Positions 13,395 to 21,806 of a stretch of DNA of 64,000 nucleotides are shown one piece after another. The notes beneath the pieces are model-generated. The model did no database searches. It saw nothing but the letters and a program-made list of their open reading frames with translations, and was not told where the DNA came from. Position 1 is the stretch's first letter. The number at the start of each line of letters is the position of its first letter. Made by a program: the position numbers and the translations under genes. Source of the DNA: Zeimonas sp003577305 (GTDB lineage Bacteria; Pseudomonadota; Gammaproteobacteria; Burkholderiales; Burkholderiaceae_E); contig SZOX01000011.1 in assembly GCA_030263385.1 (NCBI GenBank), positions 17,827-81,826 of the forward strand. The letters are read 5' to 3'.

Positions 13395-13446
13395 CGGCCG
13401 CGCCAGGCGTGAAAGGGCGGGGGATTCCATCGCCGACGACGCGCGG

Positions 13447-13773
13447 CTAGAACGGCATCTTGAAGCCGGGCGGCAGCGGCAGGCCGGCGGTGACCGAACC
13501 CATTCTCTCGGCCGCGGTCTGCTCGGCCTTGCGCAGCGCGTCGTTCATCGCGGCGACGATCAGGTCCTCGAGCATGTCCTTGTCGTCGGCGAGCAGGCTG
13601 GGACCGATCGCAATGCGCTTGACATCGTTGCGACAGGTGATCGTGACCTTGACCAGGCCCGCGCCGGATTGCCCCTCGACCTCGACCTGGCCGAGCTGCT
13701 CCTGCATCTTCTTCATGTTTTCCTGCATCTGCTGGGCCTGCTTCATCAGGCCCGCGAGCTGCTGCTTCATCAT
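13447..13773 (-). CDS. ybaB: Nucleoid-associated protein YbaB/EbfC
   Basis: YbaB (108 aa) is a small dimeric DNA-binding protein. It has the expected N-terminal Met/Gln/Lys-rich helix (LMKQAQQMQENMKKMQEQL) and the C-terminal helix LEDLIVAAMNDALRKAEQ. Its start codon overlaps the dnaX stop as ATGA; a second in-frame ATG follows immediately. The dnaX-ybaB-recR order implies coupling to DNA replication and repair. Confidence 0.96.
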   Translation of the reverse strand: MMKQQLAGLMKQAQQMQENMKKMQEQLGQVEVEGQSGAGLVKVTITCRNDVKRIAIGPSLLADDKDMLEDLIVAAMNDALRKAEQTAAERMGSVTAGLPLPPGFKMPF

Positions 13774-15476
13774 GCTTCGTCTCCAGAAATTGCGTTGCGG
13801 CCGTCGATCGGCCGCACCGAACCGGGCACGATCGACCCGTCGAAGTCCTCGATCAGCGTGCGCACGAACGGATCGGCGTCGATCGCCGCCTGCGCCTGCG
13901 CCTGGCGCTCGACGCGTTCGCGCGCCGATGCCGCCGCGGCCGTCTCCTGCCCCACGCGGCCGACCTCGACCTCGAGGCGCACCGGCGCGCCGAAATGCGC
14001 GCCCAGCGCTTCGCGCACGCGCTTGACCGTGGCCGGTTCGGACAGCGGCCGGATCGGCACGCGCACGCGAAAGCGCAGCCCGTCGGCCTCGATCAGTTCG
14101 CTCTGGTGCATGAACTGCTGGACGAAGCCGCCGACCTGCAGACGCGCCGCCAGAGCGGGCCAGTCGCCGTCGAACTGCGCGGCCGGCGCGTTGCCCGGAC
14201 CGGCCTGCACGCCGCCCGCAGCGGCCGGCTCGTCGTCGCTGCGCGCGGCCGGCGCCGCACCGCCCGACACCCCACCCGACGCCCCGCCGGAAGGCCCTGA
14301 GGAAGGCCCGGAGGAAGCCGCATGCGCCGGTGCGGCGCGCACCGGCACGCGTTGCGCACGGCCAGTCGCGGGCGGAGGCGCGGCGGCCTCGATTCCCCCG
14401 CGGTCGGGTCCGAACGCGAGCAGGCGCAGCAGCACCATCGTGAAGCCGGCGTGCGCGTCGGGCGCGAGCGGCAGGTCGCGCGCACCGTGAATCACGATCT
14501 GGTACCAGACCTGCAGGTCTTCGGGAGCGATCGCAGCGGCCAGGCGCTGCAGGACCGCGGGATCGTCGGCGTCGGCAATCGCGCCCACCTGCGCCAGCGC
14601 GATCCGCTGCAGCAGTGCGGCGAGGTCGGCCAGCGTGCGCTCGAACGGCGCATTGCCGGCGAGCATCTCGTCGGCCAGCCCCACCAGCGCGGCGCCGTCA
14701 CCGGCCAGCAGCGCATCGAGAATGCGCACCAGCCAGGCCGCATCGACCACGCCGAGCATCTCGCGCACCGCCGGCTCGCGCACTTCGCCGCCACCGTAGG
14801 CGATCGCCTGGTCGAGCAGCGACAGCGCGTCGCGCATGCTGCCGGCGGCGGCGCGCCCGATGCGATCGAGCGCGCCGCGGTCGAACGCGACGCCTTCGGC
14901 CGACAGCACGGTGGCCAGGTGCGAGGCCACCGCGGCCGGCGACATGTTCTTCAGGTTGAACTGCAGGCAGCGCGACAGCACGGTGACCGGCACGCGCTGC
15001 GGGTCGGTGGTCGCGAGCACGAAGACGACGTGCGGCGGCGGCTCCTCGAGCGTCTTGAGCATCGCGTTGAACGCGTGCGTCGACAGCATGTGCACCTCGT
15101 CGATCACGTAGACCTTGTAGCGGCCCGCAGTCGGCGCGTAGACCGCGTTCTCGAGCAGCTGGGTCATCTCGTCGACGCCGCGGTTCGAGGCGGCGTCGAG
15201 CTCGATGCAATCGACGAAGCGACCGGCGTCGATGCCGGTGCAGGCCGCGCAGCGCCCGCAGGGCCGTGCGCTCACGCCCGTCTCGCAGTTCAGTGCCTTG
15301 GCCAGGATGCGCGCGATCGTGGTCTTGCCGACGCCGCGCGTGCCGGTGAACAGGTAGGCGTGGTGCAGGCGCTGCGTGGCGAGCGCGTGCGAGAGCGCGC
15401 GCACCACGTGGTCCTGCCCGACCAGCGACTCGAAGTCGCGCGGTCGCCACTTGCGGGCGAGCACCTGATGGGTCAT
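13770..15476 (-). CDS. dnaX: DNA polymerase III subunits gamma/tau DnaX
   Basis: DnaX (568 aa) is the clamp-loader ATPase core. The N-terminus MTHQVLARKWRPRDFESLVGQ is typical, followed by Walker A GTRGVGKTT, the zinc module (CETG...CGRCAAC), the DEVHML Walker B and the sensor region. A low-complexity Gly/Ser/Pro/Ala linker (around 350-400) precedes the tau-type C-terminal domain that binds the polymerase. No A-rich slippery sequence is seen, so there is no evidence for a frameshifted gamma form. The SRP RNA gene lies immediately upstream. Confidence 0.97.
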   Translation of the reverse strand: MTHQVLARKWRPRDFESLVGQDHVVRALSHALATQRLHHAYLFTGTRGVGKTTIARILAKALNCETGVSARPCGRCAACTGIDAGRFVDCIELDAASNRGVDEMTQLLENAVYAPTAGRYKVYVIDEVHMLSTHAFNAMLKTLEEPPPHVVFVLATTDPQRVPVTVLSRCLQFNLKNMSPAAVASHLATVLSAEGVAFDRGALDRIGRAAAGSMRDALSLLDQAIAYGGGEVREPAVREMLGVVDAAWLVRILDALLAGDGAALVGLADEMLAGNAPFERTLADLAALLQRIALAQVGAIADADDPAVLQRLAAAIAPEDLQVWYQIVIHGARDLPLAPDAHAGFTMVLLRLLAFGPDRGGIEAAAPPPATGRAQRVPVRAAPAHAASSGPSSGPSGGASGGVSGGAAPAARSDDEPAAAGGVQAGPGNAPAAQFDGDWPALAARLQVGGFVQQFMHQSELIEADGLRFRVRVPIRPLSEPATVKRVREALGAHFGAPVRLEVEVGRVGQETAAAASARERVERQAQAQAAIDADPFVRTLIEDFDGSIVPGSVRPIDGRNAISGDEA

Positions 15477-15523
15477 GGCATCGGCAGACGGCGCGGCCAA
15501 CGGCCGGGACGGGTGGGACGGGT

Positions 15524-15621
15524 GGGCGAGCCGGGACCCCGGCACGCACGGGGAATGGCTGTGGCTGCTTCCTTCCGGACCTGACCAGGTTGACCACGCC
15601 GCACTGCGGGGAGGCCCGCCC
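15524..15621 (-). ncRNA. ffs: Bacterial small signal recognition particle RNA (4.5S)
   Basis: The minus strand contains GGTCAGGTCCGGAAGGAAGC, the nearly invariant apical domain of 4.5S RNA that binds Ffh. The flanks pair as expected: 5' GGGCGGGCC against 3' GGCTCGCCC, giving a 98-nt hairpin RNA. It lies 47 bases upstream of dnaX on the same strand, and a TAGAAT box lies 6 bases before the predicted 5' end. It works with Ffh and FtsY in co-translational membrane targeting. Confidence 0.93.
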
Positions 15622-15627
15622 GCGGCG

Positions 15628-15633
15628 ATTCTA
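15628..15633 (-). promoter_or_regulatory. -10 box of the 4.5S RNA gene
   Basis: TAGAAT on the minus strand is placed 6 bases upstream of the predicted RNA 5' end. No convincing -35 is seen in the GC-rich sequence above it. Confidence 0.5.
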
Positions 15634-15713
15634 TCAGCCGGGCGCGCGCAGCCCGCCGGTGCGGCTCGGCGGGCCGGGTCTGTGCTATGTTTGTCGCAAT
15701 CCCGGGAGCAGAA

Positions 15714-16034
15714 ATGACCATCAAGCACGTATCCGATGCCACGTTCGAACAGGATGTCCTGAAGGCCGACGCGCCGGTGCTCGTCGATTACTGGGCCGAG
15801 TGGTGCGGGCCATGCAAGATGATCGCGCCGATCCTCGACGAGATCTCGCGCGATTACGCCGGCAAGCTGCAGGTCGTGAAAGTCAACGTCGACGACAACC
15901 AGTCGGTCCCGGCCAGGTACGGCATTCGCGGCATTCCCACGCTGATGCTGTTTCGCAACGGCGCAGTGGTCGACACCAAGGTCGGCGCGCTGTCGAAGTC
16001 GCAACTGACGCTGTTTCTGGACAGCCATCTCTGA
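15714..16034 (+). CDS. trxA: Thioredoxin TrxA
   Basis: Thioredoxin (106 aa) is the general cytosolic dithiol reductant. The active site WCGPCK places the redox cysteines at 31 and 34, with the cis-Pro in RGIPTLMLF. ATG at 15714 is chosen over an upstream in-frame start because GGGAG precedes it at good spacing and MTIKHVSDATFE matches a thioredoxin N-terminus. It is divergent from ffs-dnaX and upstream of rho, the common trxA-rho arrangement. Confidence 0.97.
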   Translation: MTIKHVSDATFEQDVLKADAPVLVDYWAEWCGPCKMIAPILDEISRDYAGKLQVVKVNVDDNQSVPARYGIRGIPTLMLFRNGAVVDTKVGALSKSQLTLFLDSHL

Positions 16035-16049
16035 TTCGTTGTAAGCTTC

Positions 16050-16075
16050 CAGCCGCCCGAGGGTTCGAGCGGCTG
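16050..16075 (+). terminator. Possible terminator or leader hairpin between trxA and rho
   Basis: CAGCCGC and GCGGCTG form a 7-base stem around a 12-base loop, 15 bases past the trxA stop. Only TCTCG follows, so intrinsic termination is doubtful. It may instead be part of the roughly 240-base rho leader. Confidence 0.3.
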
Positions 16076-16275
16076 TCTCGCACGCCCCTTCCGGGTTCCG
16101 GCGGCTGACGCCGGGGCGTGCCGCGCCGACCGATCCGTCGACCGAGGCCCTCGCCCCCGCCGTCCACGGGCTGCACCTGCCCGCACCCCGATCCGAACTT
16201 CCAGCGGCCTGCCAGCCGCGCCCCTGGTTTCCGTCCATTCATTCCAGGCAAAGCCCCCTCGGGGAGATCCACCCG

Positions 16276-17538
16276 ATGCACCTGTCCGAACTGAAGTCGC
16301 TGCACGTCTCGCAGCTGATCGAGATGGCCACCGGCCTGGAGATCGAGAACCCCCAGCGCATGCGCAAGCAGGAGCTGATGTTCGCGATCCTCAAGCGCAA
16401 GGCCAAGACCGGCGAGACCATCTTCGGCGACGGCTGCCTCGAGGTGCTGCCCGACGGCTTCGGTTTCCTGCGCTCGCCCGAAACTTCGTACCTGGCGAGC
16501 ACCGACGACATCTACATCTCGCCGTCGCAGATCCGGCGCTTCAACCTGCACACCGGCGACTCGATCGAAGGCGAGGTGCGCACGCCGAAGGAAGGCGAGC
16601 GCTATTTCGCGCTGGTGAAGGTCGACAAGATCAACGGCGAGCCGCCCGAGGCGAGCAAGCACAAGATCCTGTTCGAGAACCTCACGCCGCTGCACCCGAA
16701 CAAGCCGCTGGTGCTCGAGCGCGACATCAAGGCCGAGGAGAACATCACCGGCCGCATCATCGACATGATCGCGCCGATCGGCAAGGGACAGCGCGGGCTG
16801 ATCGTCGCGCCGCCCAAGGCGGGCAAGACGGTGCTGATGCAGCACATCGCACACGCGATCACCACGAACCATCCCGACGTCGTGCTGATCGTGCTGCTGA
16901 TCGACGAGCGCCCCGAGGAAGTCACCGAGATGACCCGCTCGGTGCGCGGCGAAGTGGTCGCCTCCACCTTCGACGAGCCGGCCACGCGCCACGTGCAGGT
17001 CGCCGAAATGGTGATCGAGAAGGCCAAGCGGCTGGTCGAGCACAAGAAAGACGTCGTGATCCTGCTCGACTCGATCACGCGCCTGGCGCGCGCCTACAAC
17101 ACGGTGGTGCCGGCCTCGGGCAAGGTGCTCACCGGCGGCGTCGACGCCAACGCGCTGCAGCGCCCCAAGCGCTTCTTCGGCGCGGCGCGCAACATCGAGG
17201 AGGGCGGGTCGCTCACCATCATCGCCACCGCGCTGATCGACACCGGCAGCCGGATGGACGAGGTCATCTACGAGGAGTTCAAGGGCACCGGCAACATGGA
17301 GCTGCACCTGAACCGGCGGATGATGGAGAAGCGCGTCTACCCGGCGATCGACATCAACCGCTCGGGCACCCGCCGCGAGGAGCTCCTCATCAAGGCAGAC
17401 GTACTGCAGAAGATCTGGATCCTGCGCAAGCTGCTGCACGACATGGACGAGCTCGAGGCGATGGAGTTCCTGCTCGACAAGGTGCGCCAGACCCGGAGCA
17501 ACCAGGAGTTCTTCGAGATGATGCGCCGCGGCGGCTGA
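16276..17538 (+). CDS. rho: Transcription termination factor Rho
   Basis: Rho (420 aa, near the E. coli length) is the hexameric RNA helicase that terminates transcription. The N-terminal domain starts MHLSELKSLHVSQLIEMA, the primary RNA site contains DGFGFLR, and the ATPase core has Walker A APPKAGKT, LLIDERPEEV and the secondary-site loops (LTGGVDANALQRPKRFFGAARN). It follows trxA after a 241-base leader in which autoregulation would be expected. Confidence 0.98.
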   Translation: MHLSELKSLHVSQLIEMATGLEIENPQRMRKQELMFAILKRKAKTGETIFGDGCLEVLPDGFGFLRSPETSYLASTDDIYISPSQIRRFNLHTGDSIEGEVRTPKEGERYFALVKVDKINGEPPEASKHKILFENLTPLHPNKPLVLERDIKAEENITGRIIDMIAPIGKGQRGLIVAPPKAGKTVLMQHIAHAITTNHPDVVLIVLLIDERPEEVTEMTRSVRGEVVASTFDEPATRHVQVAEMVIEKAKRLVEHKKDVVILLDSITRLARAYNTVVPASGKVLTGGVDANALQRPKRFFGAARNIEEGGSLTIIATALIDTGSRMDEVIYEEFKGTGNMELHLNRRMMEKRVYPAIDINRSGTRREELLIKADVLQKIWILRKLLHDMDELEAMEFLLDKVRQTRSNQEFFEMMRRGG

Positions 17539-17558
17539 CGCGCGGAGCCGCGCACGGC

Positions 17559-17588
17559 TTGCGCCACGTTCGCGAAACCCCTTATAAT
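17559..17588 (+). promoter_or_regulatory. Promoter of rpmE2
   Basis: A perfect TATAAT at 17583-17588 lies 18 bases after TTGCGC at 17559-17564, between the rho stop and the L31 start, implying a leader of about 60 bases. Confidence 0.65.
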
Positions 17589-17654
17589 TCAAGGCTTTTC
17601 CGCTTGCTCTCGAGTTCGACGCGAACCCCGGCCGGCGGGTTCGGAGACCCAGTC

Positions 17655-17906
17655 ATGAAACAAGGCATCCACCCCGAGTACCGCGACGTCGTCTTCATGG
17701 ACATGTCGAACGGCTTCAGGTTCGTCACCCGGTCCACCGTCGCCACGCGCGAGAAGATCACGATGGACGACGGCAAGGAATACCCGCTGTTCAAGCTCGA
17801 CGTGACCTCCGAGTCGCATCCGTTCTACACCGGCGCGCAGCAGCGCATCATCGAAGCCGGCCGCGTCGAGAAGTTCCGCCAGAAGTTCGCGCGCACCGGC
17901 AAGTGA
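17655..17906 (+). CDS. rpmE2: Ribosomal protein bL31 type B (zinc-free)
   Basis: The 83-aa product, beginning MKQGIHPEYRDVVFMD, is ribosomal protein bL31, which bridges the two subunits. It contains no cysteine, so it is the type B form without the CxxC zinc site of type A L31. ATG at 17655 is used because residues upstream in frame do not match the family. It has its own promoter and a strong terminator, so it is a monocistronic unit behind rho. Confidence 0.96.
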   Translation: MKQGIHPEYRDVVFMDMSNGFRFVTRSTVATREKITMDDGKEYPLFKLDVTSESHPFYTGAQQRIIEAGRVEKFRQKFARTGK

Positions 17907-18007
17907 TCCCGGTGCGGGGCCGCGCCAGCGCCGGCCGCACGCCCGCCCGATGATCGCCGCCGCCGGCGATCGCCCGCGACGCGCGGCCCGTGGCCGCGCC
18001 GATCGAG

Positions 18008-18031
18008 AAGGCAGCGCCCGCTGCCTTTTTT
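18008..18031 (+). terminator. Intrinsic terminator after rpmE2
   Basis: AAGGCAGC and GCTGCCTT form an 8-base stem with loop GCCC, running directly into TTTTTT (18026-18031). This is a textbook intrinsic terminator. Confidence 0.9.
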
Positions 18032-18051
18032 GATTTATCGTGCGCAGGCGC

Positions 18052-19782
18052 ATGAAACCGTTCATCGTCACCGATCTCGAAGCAGGCAAGCTGCCGCGGT
18101 GGGCGCTGCTGCTGCTGTGCGCACTCTACGTGCTGCCCGGCTTCATCGGGCGCGACCCGTGGCGCACGCAGGACGCCGCCGGCTTCGGCATCGCGCTGTC
18201 GATGATCCGCGGTGACGCTGCCGACTGGCTGATGCCGAACATCGGCAACCTGCCGGTTCCTTCCGAAGGCCCGTTGCCGTTCTGGATCGCGGCATCGATC
18301 GGCGGGTTCGCCGCGCCGCTGATCGGCGAACATGCCGGCGTACGCCTGGCGGTGGCCGCGGTGCTGGCGCTGGCGCTGATGCTGGCCTGGTACGCGGCCT
18401 GGGCGCTGGCGCGCCGACCCGGCGTGCAGCCCTCCGACCCCTTCGGCGCGTCGGCCTCCAGCATCGACTACGGCCGCGCGATCGCCGACTCGGCGCTGCT
18501 GGTGCTGATGGCCACTTTCGGCCTGCTGGTGCGCATGCACGAGACCACCGCCGATCCCGCGCAGGTCGCCTGGATCGCGGCCTTCCTGTTCGGCTGCGCA
18601 CTCGCGCTCGAGCGCCCCGCGAGCGGCGGGACGATCGCCGGCGCGGCGATCGCGGCCACGCTGCTCAGCCGGGGCGCGGGCACTGCGCTCGCGCTGCTGC
18701 TGGTGCTGGTCGTCCTGCCGCTGGCCAGCCGCGCGTACCGGCTGGTCGGATCGCGAATGCTGCCCTCGGCAGTGGCGGTCGCGCTGGCCGTCGCGTTGCC
18801 GTGGCCGTTGCTGCTCGCCGGCGACGACACGGCCGCACGCGCGCACTTCCTCGACTGGGTGGCCTGGAACCTGACCGCGATCTCGGGACCCAGCTTCGAA
18901 TCGCTGCACTACTTCGCGCGCACGATGCCGTGGTTCTACTGGCCGGCGTGGCCGGTGGCGCTCTGGGCTGCGTGGCGCTGGCGTGGGCGCTGGGGCGAGC
19001 CGGCGGTCGTGCTGCCGATGCTCACCGCGGCCGCACTGGGCCTGCGCGCGCTCGCCTCGCCCTCGGGCGCCGAGAGCTGGCTGCTGCCCGCCACCGTGCC
19101 GCTCGCCATGCTGGCCGCCGTGGGCATGCCCACGCTCAGGCGCGGCATCGTCAGCCTGATCGACTGGTTCGCGGTCACCAGCTTCTCGCTGTTCGGCATC
19201 GTGATCTGGGCCTACTGGATCGCGCTGATGACCGGCTACCCGCCGCGCATGGCCTACCGGGCGAGCCAGATCGCCCCCGGCTTCACGCCCGAGTGGGTCG
19301 TGGTCGAGATCGTGCTAGGGGGCCTGGCAACACTCGCGTGGCTGGCACTGGTGCGCTGGCGCATCTCGCGCCAGCCGCGGATGATCTGGCGCGCGATGGT
19401 GCTGTCGTGCGGCGGCGTCGTGCTGGCGTGGTTCCTGCTCATGACGCTGTGGCTGCCGGTCTTCAACGAACGCAACACCTATCGGGAGGTGGCCGCGGGG
19501 CTGGCCGCCGCCTTCGACGGCGGCGAGGCCTGCGTGGCGACACAGCGCCTGGAGCGCGCGGCGCGCGCCAGCTTTCATTACTTCGCGCGAATGAACTTCG
19601 CTGCGCAGGGCGAGCAATGCGACTGGCTGCTGGTGCAGGACGACGGGCCGATCGCGCGGACCGAACCGGCTCCGCTGCCGGGCTGGGCGCTGCTCTGGCA
19701 GGGCCAGCGCCGCAGCGACCGTGACGAGCGCTTCCGCCTGTACCGCCGCGAGGGCGAACGCAGCCAGTCACACGCGCGATGA
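18052..19782 (+). CDS. GT39/ArnT-like polytopic membrane protein
   Basis: This 576-aa protein has about a dozen hydrophobic helices. The first loop contains GFIGRDPWRTQDAAGFGIA, resembling the first extracytoplasmic loop of lipid-linked glycosyltransferases (GT39/GT83), where acidic residues are catalytic. The soluble C-terminal end (from about 490) follows the last helix. ATG at 18052 (MKPFIVTDLEAG) is chosen; a GTG lies 12 bases earlier. The stop overlaps the MATE start by 4 bases. The sugar donor and acceptor are unknown, and the catalytic assignment is tentative. Confidence 0.7.
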   Translation: MKPFIVTDLEAGKLPRWALLLLCALYVLPGFIGRDPWRTQDAAGFGIALSMIRGDAADWLMPNIGNLPVPSEGPLPFWIAASIGGFAAPLIGEHAGVRLAVAAVLALALMLAWYAAWALARRPGVQPSDPFGASASSIDYGRAIADSALLVLMATFGLLVRMHETTADPAQVAWIAAFLFGCALALERPASGGTIAGAAIAATLLSRGAGTALALLLVLVVLPLASRAYRLVGSRMLPSAVAVALAVALPWPLLLAGDDTAARAHFLDWVAWNLTAISGPSFESLHYFARTMPWFYWPAWPVALWAAWRWRGRWGEPAVVLPMLTAAALGLRALASPSGAESWLLPATVPLAMLAAVGMPTLRRGIVSLIDWFAVTSFSLFGIVIWAYWIALMTGYPPRMAYRASQIAPGFTPEWVVVEIVLGGLATLAWLALVRWRISRQPRMIWRAMVLSCGGVVLAWFLLMTLWLPVFNERNTYREVAAGLAAAFDGGEACVATQRLERAARASFHYFARMNFAAQGEQCDWLLVQDDGPIARTEPAPLPGWALLWQGQRRSDRDERFRLYRREGERSQSHAR

Positions 19783-21185
19783 CGCGCGACATCCTGAGGC
19801 TCGCCTGGCCGGTGTTCGTCGGCCAGCTGGCGGTGATGCTGAACGGCGTCGTCGACACGGTGATGGCCGGCAGGCTGTCGGCGGTCGACGTCGCCGCGAT
19901 CGGCCTGGGCGCGAGCATCTACGTCAGCGTCTACATCGGGCTGATGGGAGTGCTGCTCGCGCTCAGCCCGGTGGTCGCCCAGCACTACGGCGCCGAACGC
20001 TTCGAGCAGATCGGCCTGGAGACCCGGCAGGCGGTCTGGCTGGCGCTGCTGCTGATGGTGCCCGGCTGCCTGGCGCTCGCGTGGACCGACCTGTGGCTGG
20101 CGCTCAGCGAGCCGCCGCCCGAAGTGGCCGCGGTGGCGCGGGTCTACCTTTGGGCCGCTGCGGCCGGTCTGCCCGCTGCGCTGCTCTTTCGCGTCTTTCA
20201 CGCACTGTCGAATGCGGTGGCGCGCCCGAAGGCGGTGATGGCGATCAACCTCGCCGGCGCGGCGCTGAAGGTGCCGCTGAATGCGCTGTTCATGTACGGC
20301 TGGCAGCACGGCGACGCGACGCTCGTGCCGGCGCTCGGTGGCGCAGGCTGCGGCGTCGCCTCGGCCATCATCGCGTGGCTGTCGGTGCTGCTCGCACTGG
20401 GCGCGCTGCGCGCCGACCCGCTGTACCGCCGCGCGGGTCTCGTGGGCGGCGGCTGGCTGGCGCGTCCCGATCCGGCCCGGCTGCGCGCGCTGCTCGCGCT
20501 GGGCGGACCGATCGGCGCGAGCTACATGGTCGAGGTGACTTCGTTCACCTTCATGGCACTGTTTCTCGCGCGGCTGGGCGCGACCACCGCCGCGAGCCAC
20601 CAGATCGCGGCCAACCTGGCGGCGCTCGCCTACATGGTGCCGCTGGCGATCGCCACCGCCACCAGCGTGCTGGTCGCCCAGTCGCTCGGCGCGGCGCAAC
20701 CGGCGCAGGCGCGCGCACGCGCATGGGCCGGCATCCGCATCGCGCTCGCCTGCGCGGCAGCGATCGGCGCTGCGCTGTTCGTCGCGCGCGAACCGCTCGC
20801 CGCGCTCTACACCACCGACAGCACGCTGGTCGCGGCCGCGGCACCGCTGCTCGCGCTGGTGGCCGCGTTCCACCTGTTCGATGCGGCCCAGGCGATGTGC
20901 TCGTTCATCCTGCGCGCCTACCGGATCACCGCGCTGCCGATGCTGGTCTACGTGCTCAGCCTGTGGGGCGTCGGGCTGGGCGGCGGCTGGTGGCTGGCGT
21001 TCGGGATCGGCACCTCGGCGCGGCCCTGGGCGCCGCTGGTCGCGGGTGCGCGCGGGTTCTGGACGGCCTCGGGGCTGAGCCTCGCGCTCGCCGCCGCGGG
21101 CCTCGCGGCGATCCTGGCGCGCCTGTGGCGCCGTGCGGAAGACGATCAGTTGCGCGGCGCGATCGACAGGAACCCGTCGCGATAG
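19779..21185 (+). CDS. MATE-family multidrug/cation efflux protein
   Basis: This 468-aa protein has the 12-helix MATE fold in two repeats. Characteristic stretches are LAWPVFVGQLAVMLNGVVDTVMAG in the first helix and IGASYMVEVTSFTFMALFLARLG starting the second half, followed by TTAASHQIAANL. MATE proteins export cationic compounds using Na+ or H+ gradients. It is translationally coupled (ATGA) to the GT39-like gene upstream. Its last 40 bases overlap the 3' end of orn on the opposite strand. Confidence 0.92.
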   Translation: MTRDILRLAWPVFVGQLAVMLNGVVDTVMAGRLSAVDVAAIGLGASIYVSVYIGLMGVLLALSPVVAQHYGAERFEQIGLETRQAVWLALLLMVPGCLALAWTDLWLALSEPPPEVAAVARVYLWAAAAGLPAALLFRVFHALSNAVARPKAVMAINLAGAALKVPLNALFMYGWQHGDATLVPALGGAGCGVASAIIAWLSVLLALGALRADPLYRRAGLVGGGWLARPDPARLRALLALGGPIGASYMVEVTSFTFMALFLARLGATTAASHQIAANLAALAYMVPLAIATATSVLVAQSLGAAQPAQARARAWAGIRIALACAAAIGAALFVAREPLAALYTTDSTLVAAAAPLLALVAAFHLFDAAQAMCSFILRAYRITALPMLVYVLSLWGVGLGGGWWLAFGIGTSARPWAPLVAGARGFWTASGLSLALAAAGLAAILARLWRRAEDDQLRGAIDRNPSR

Positions 21186-21766
21186 TGACGCAGCTCGTCG
21201 ATCGATTCCGCGATGTCGGCCAGTGCAGTGTGCGCGCTGCGCTTGGAGAACGCCTTCGCCACTTCGGGCCGCCAGCGTCGGCACAACTCCTTGAGCGTGC
21301 TCACGTCGAGGTTGCGGTAATGGAACCAGGCCTCGAGCCGCGGCATGTAGCGCGCCATGAAGCGCCGGTCCTGGCAGACCGAATTGCCGCACATCGGCGA
21401 CTTGCCCGGTGGCACCAGCGGCGCGAGGAAGTCGAGCAGCGCCTGCTCGGCGCTCGCTTCGGTCCAGCCCGATGCCAGCACGCGCTCGACCAGCCCCGAG
21501 CGGCCGTGCGTCGCGCGGTTCCACTGGTCCATCGCATCGAGCACCGCCGCAGGCTGGCGAATCGCGATCGCCTCGCTCTGCGCGACCACGTCGAGCGACT
21601 CGTCGGTGACGACGATCGCCACCTCGATGATGCGGTCGACCCAGGGGTTCAGGCCGGTCATCTCCATGTCGACCCAGACGAGCAGCGACTCGTCGGGCGT
21701 CGCCGGCGCGGCGAAAGCGCTTGCGCTCGCGGGGGCAGCGCCGGATGGCGCAGACTGCTGTGACAT
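21146..21766 (-). CDS. orn: Oligoribonuclease Orn
   Basis: Orn (206 aa) is the essential 3'-5' exonuclease that finishes RNA decay by degrading dinucleotides, including pGpG. DEDDh motifs are seen as VWVDMEMTGLNPW (Asp, Glu), the middle DRRFMARYMP and the C-terminal KRSAHTALADIAESI with His and Asp. An N-terminal Ala/Ser-rich extension of about 25 residues precedes the fold. The gene tails into the MATE gene with a 40-base antisense overlap, and its start lies 40 bases from the divergent M48 protease. Confidence 0.96.
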   Translation of the reverse strand: MSQQSAPSGAAPASASAFAAPATPDESLLVWVDMEMTGLNPWVDRIIEVAIVVTDESLDVVAQSEAIAIRQPAAVLDAMDQWNRATHGRSGLVERVLASGWTEASAEQALLDFLAPLVPPGKSPMCGNSVCQDRRFMARYMPRLEAWFHYRNLDVSTLKELCRRWRPEVAKAFSKRSAHTALADIAESIDELRHYRDGFLSIAPRN

Positions 21767-21806
21767 AATTTTTTTCTCCGCCGCCGATTCTCGCACAGCG
21801 ATCGCC

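Noticed and set aside
12915..13450. Several overlapping small open frames in the ybaB-recR spacer
   Set aside because: They read the inverted repeat on both strands, have no SD or homology, and mirror each other's peptides.
13770..15476. Programmed frameshift in dnaX making a gamma form
   Set aside because: No A-rich slippery heptamer or following stem was found in the GC-rich coding sequence.
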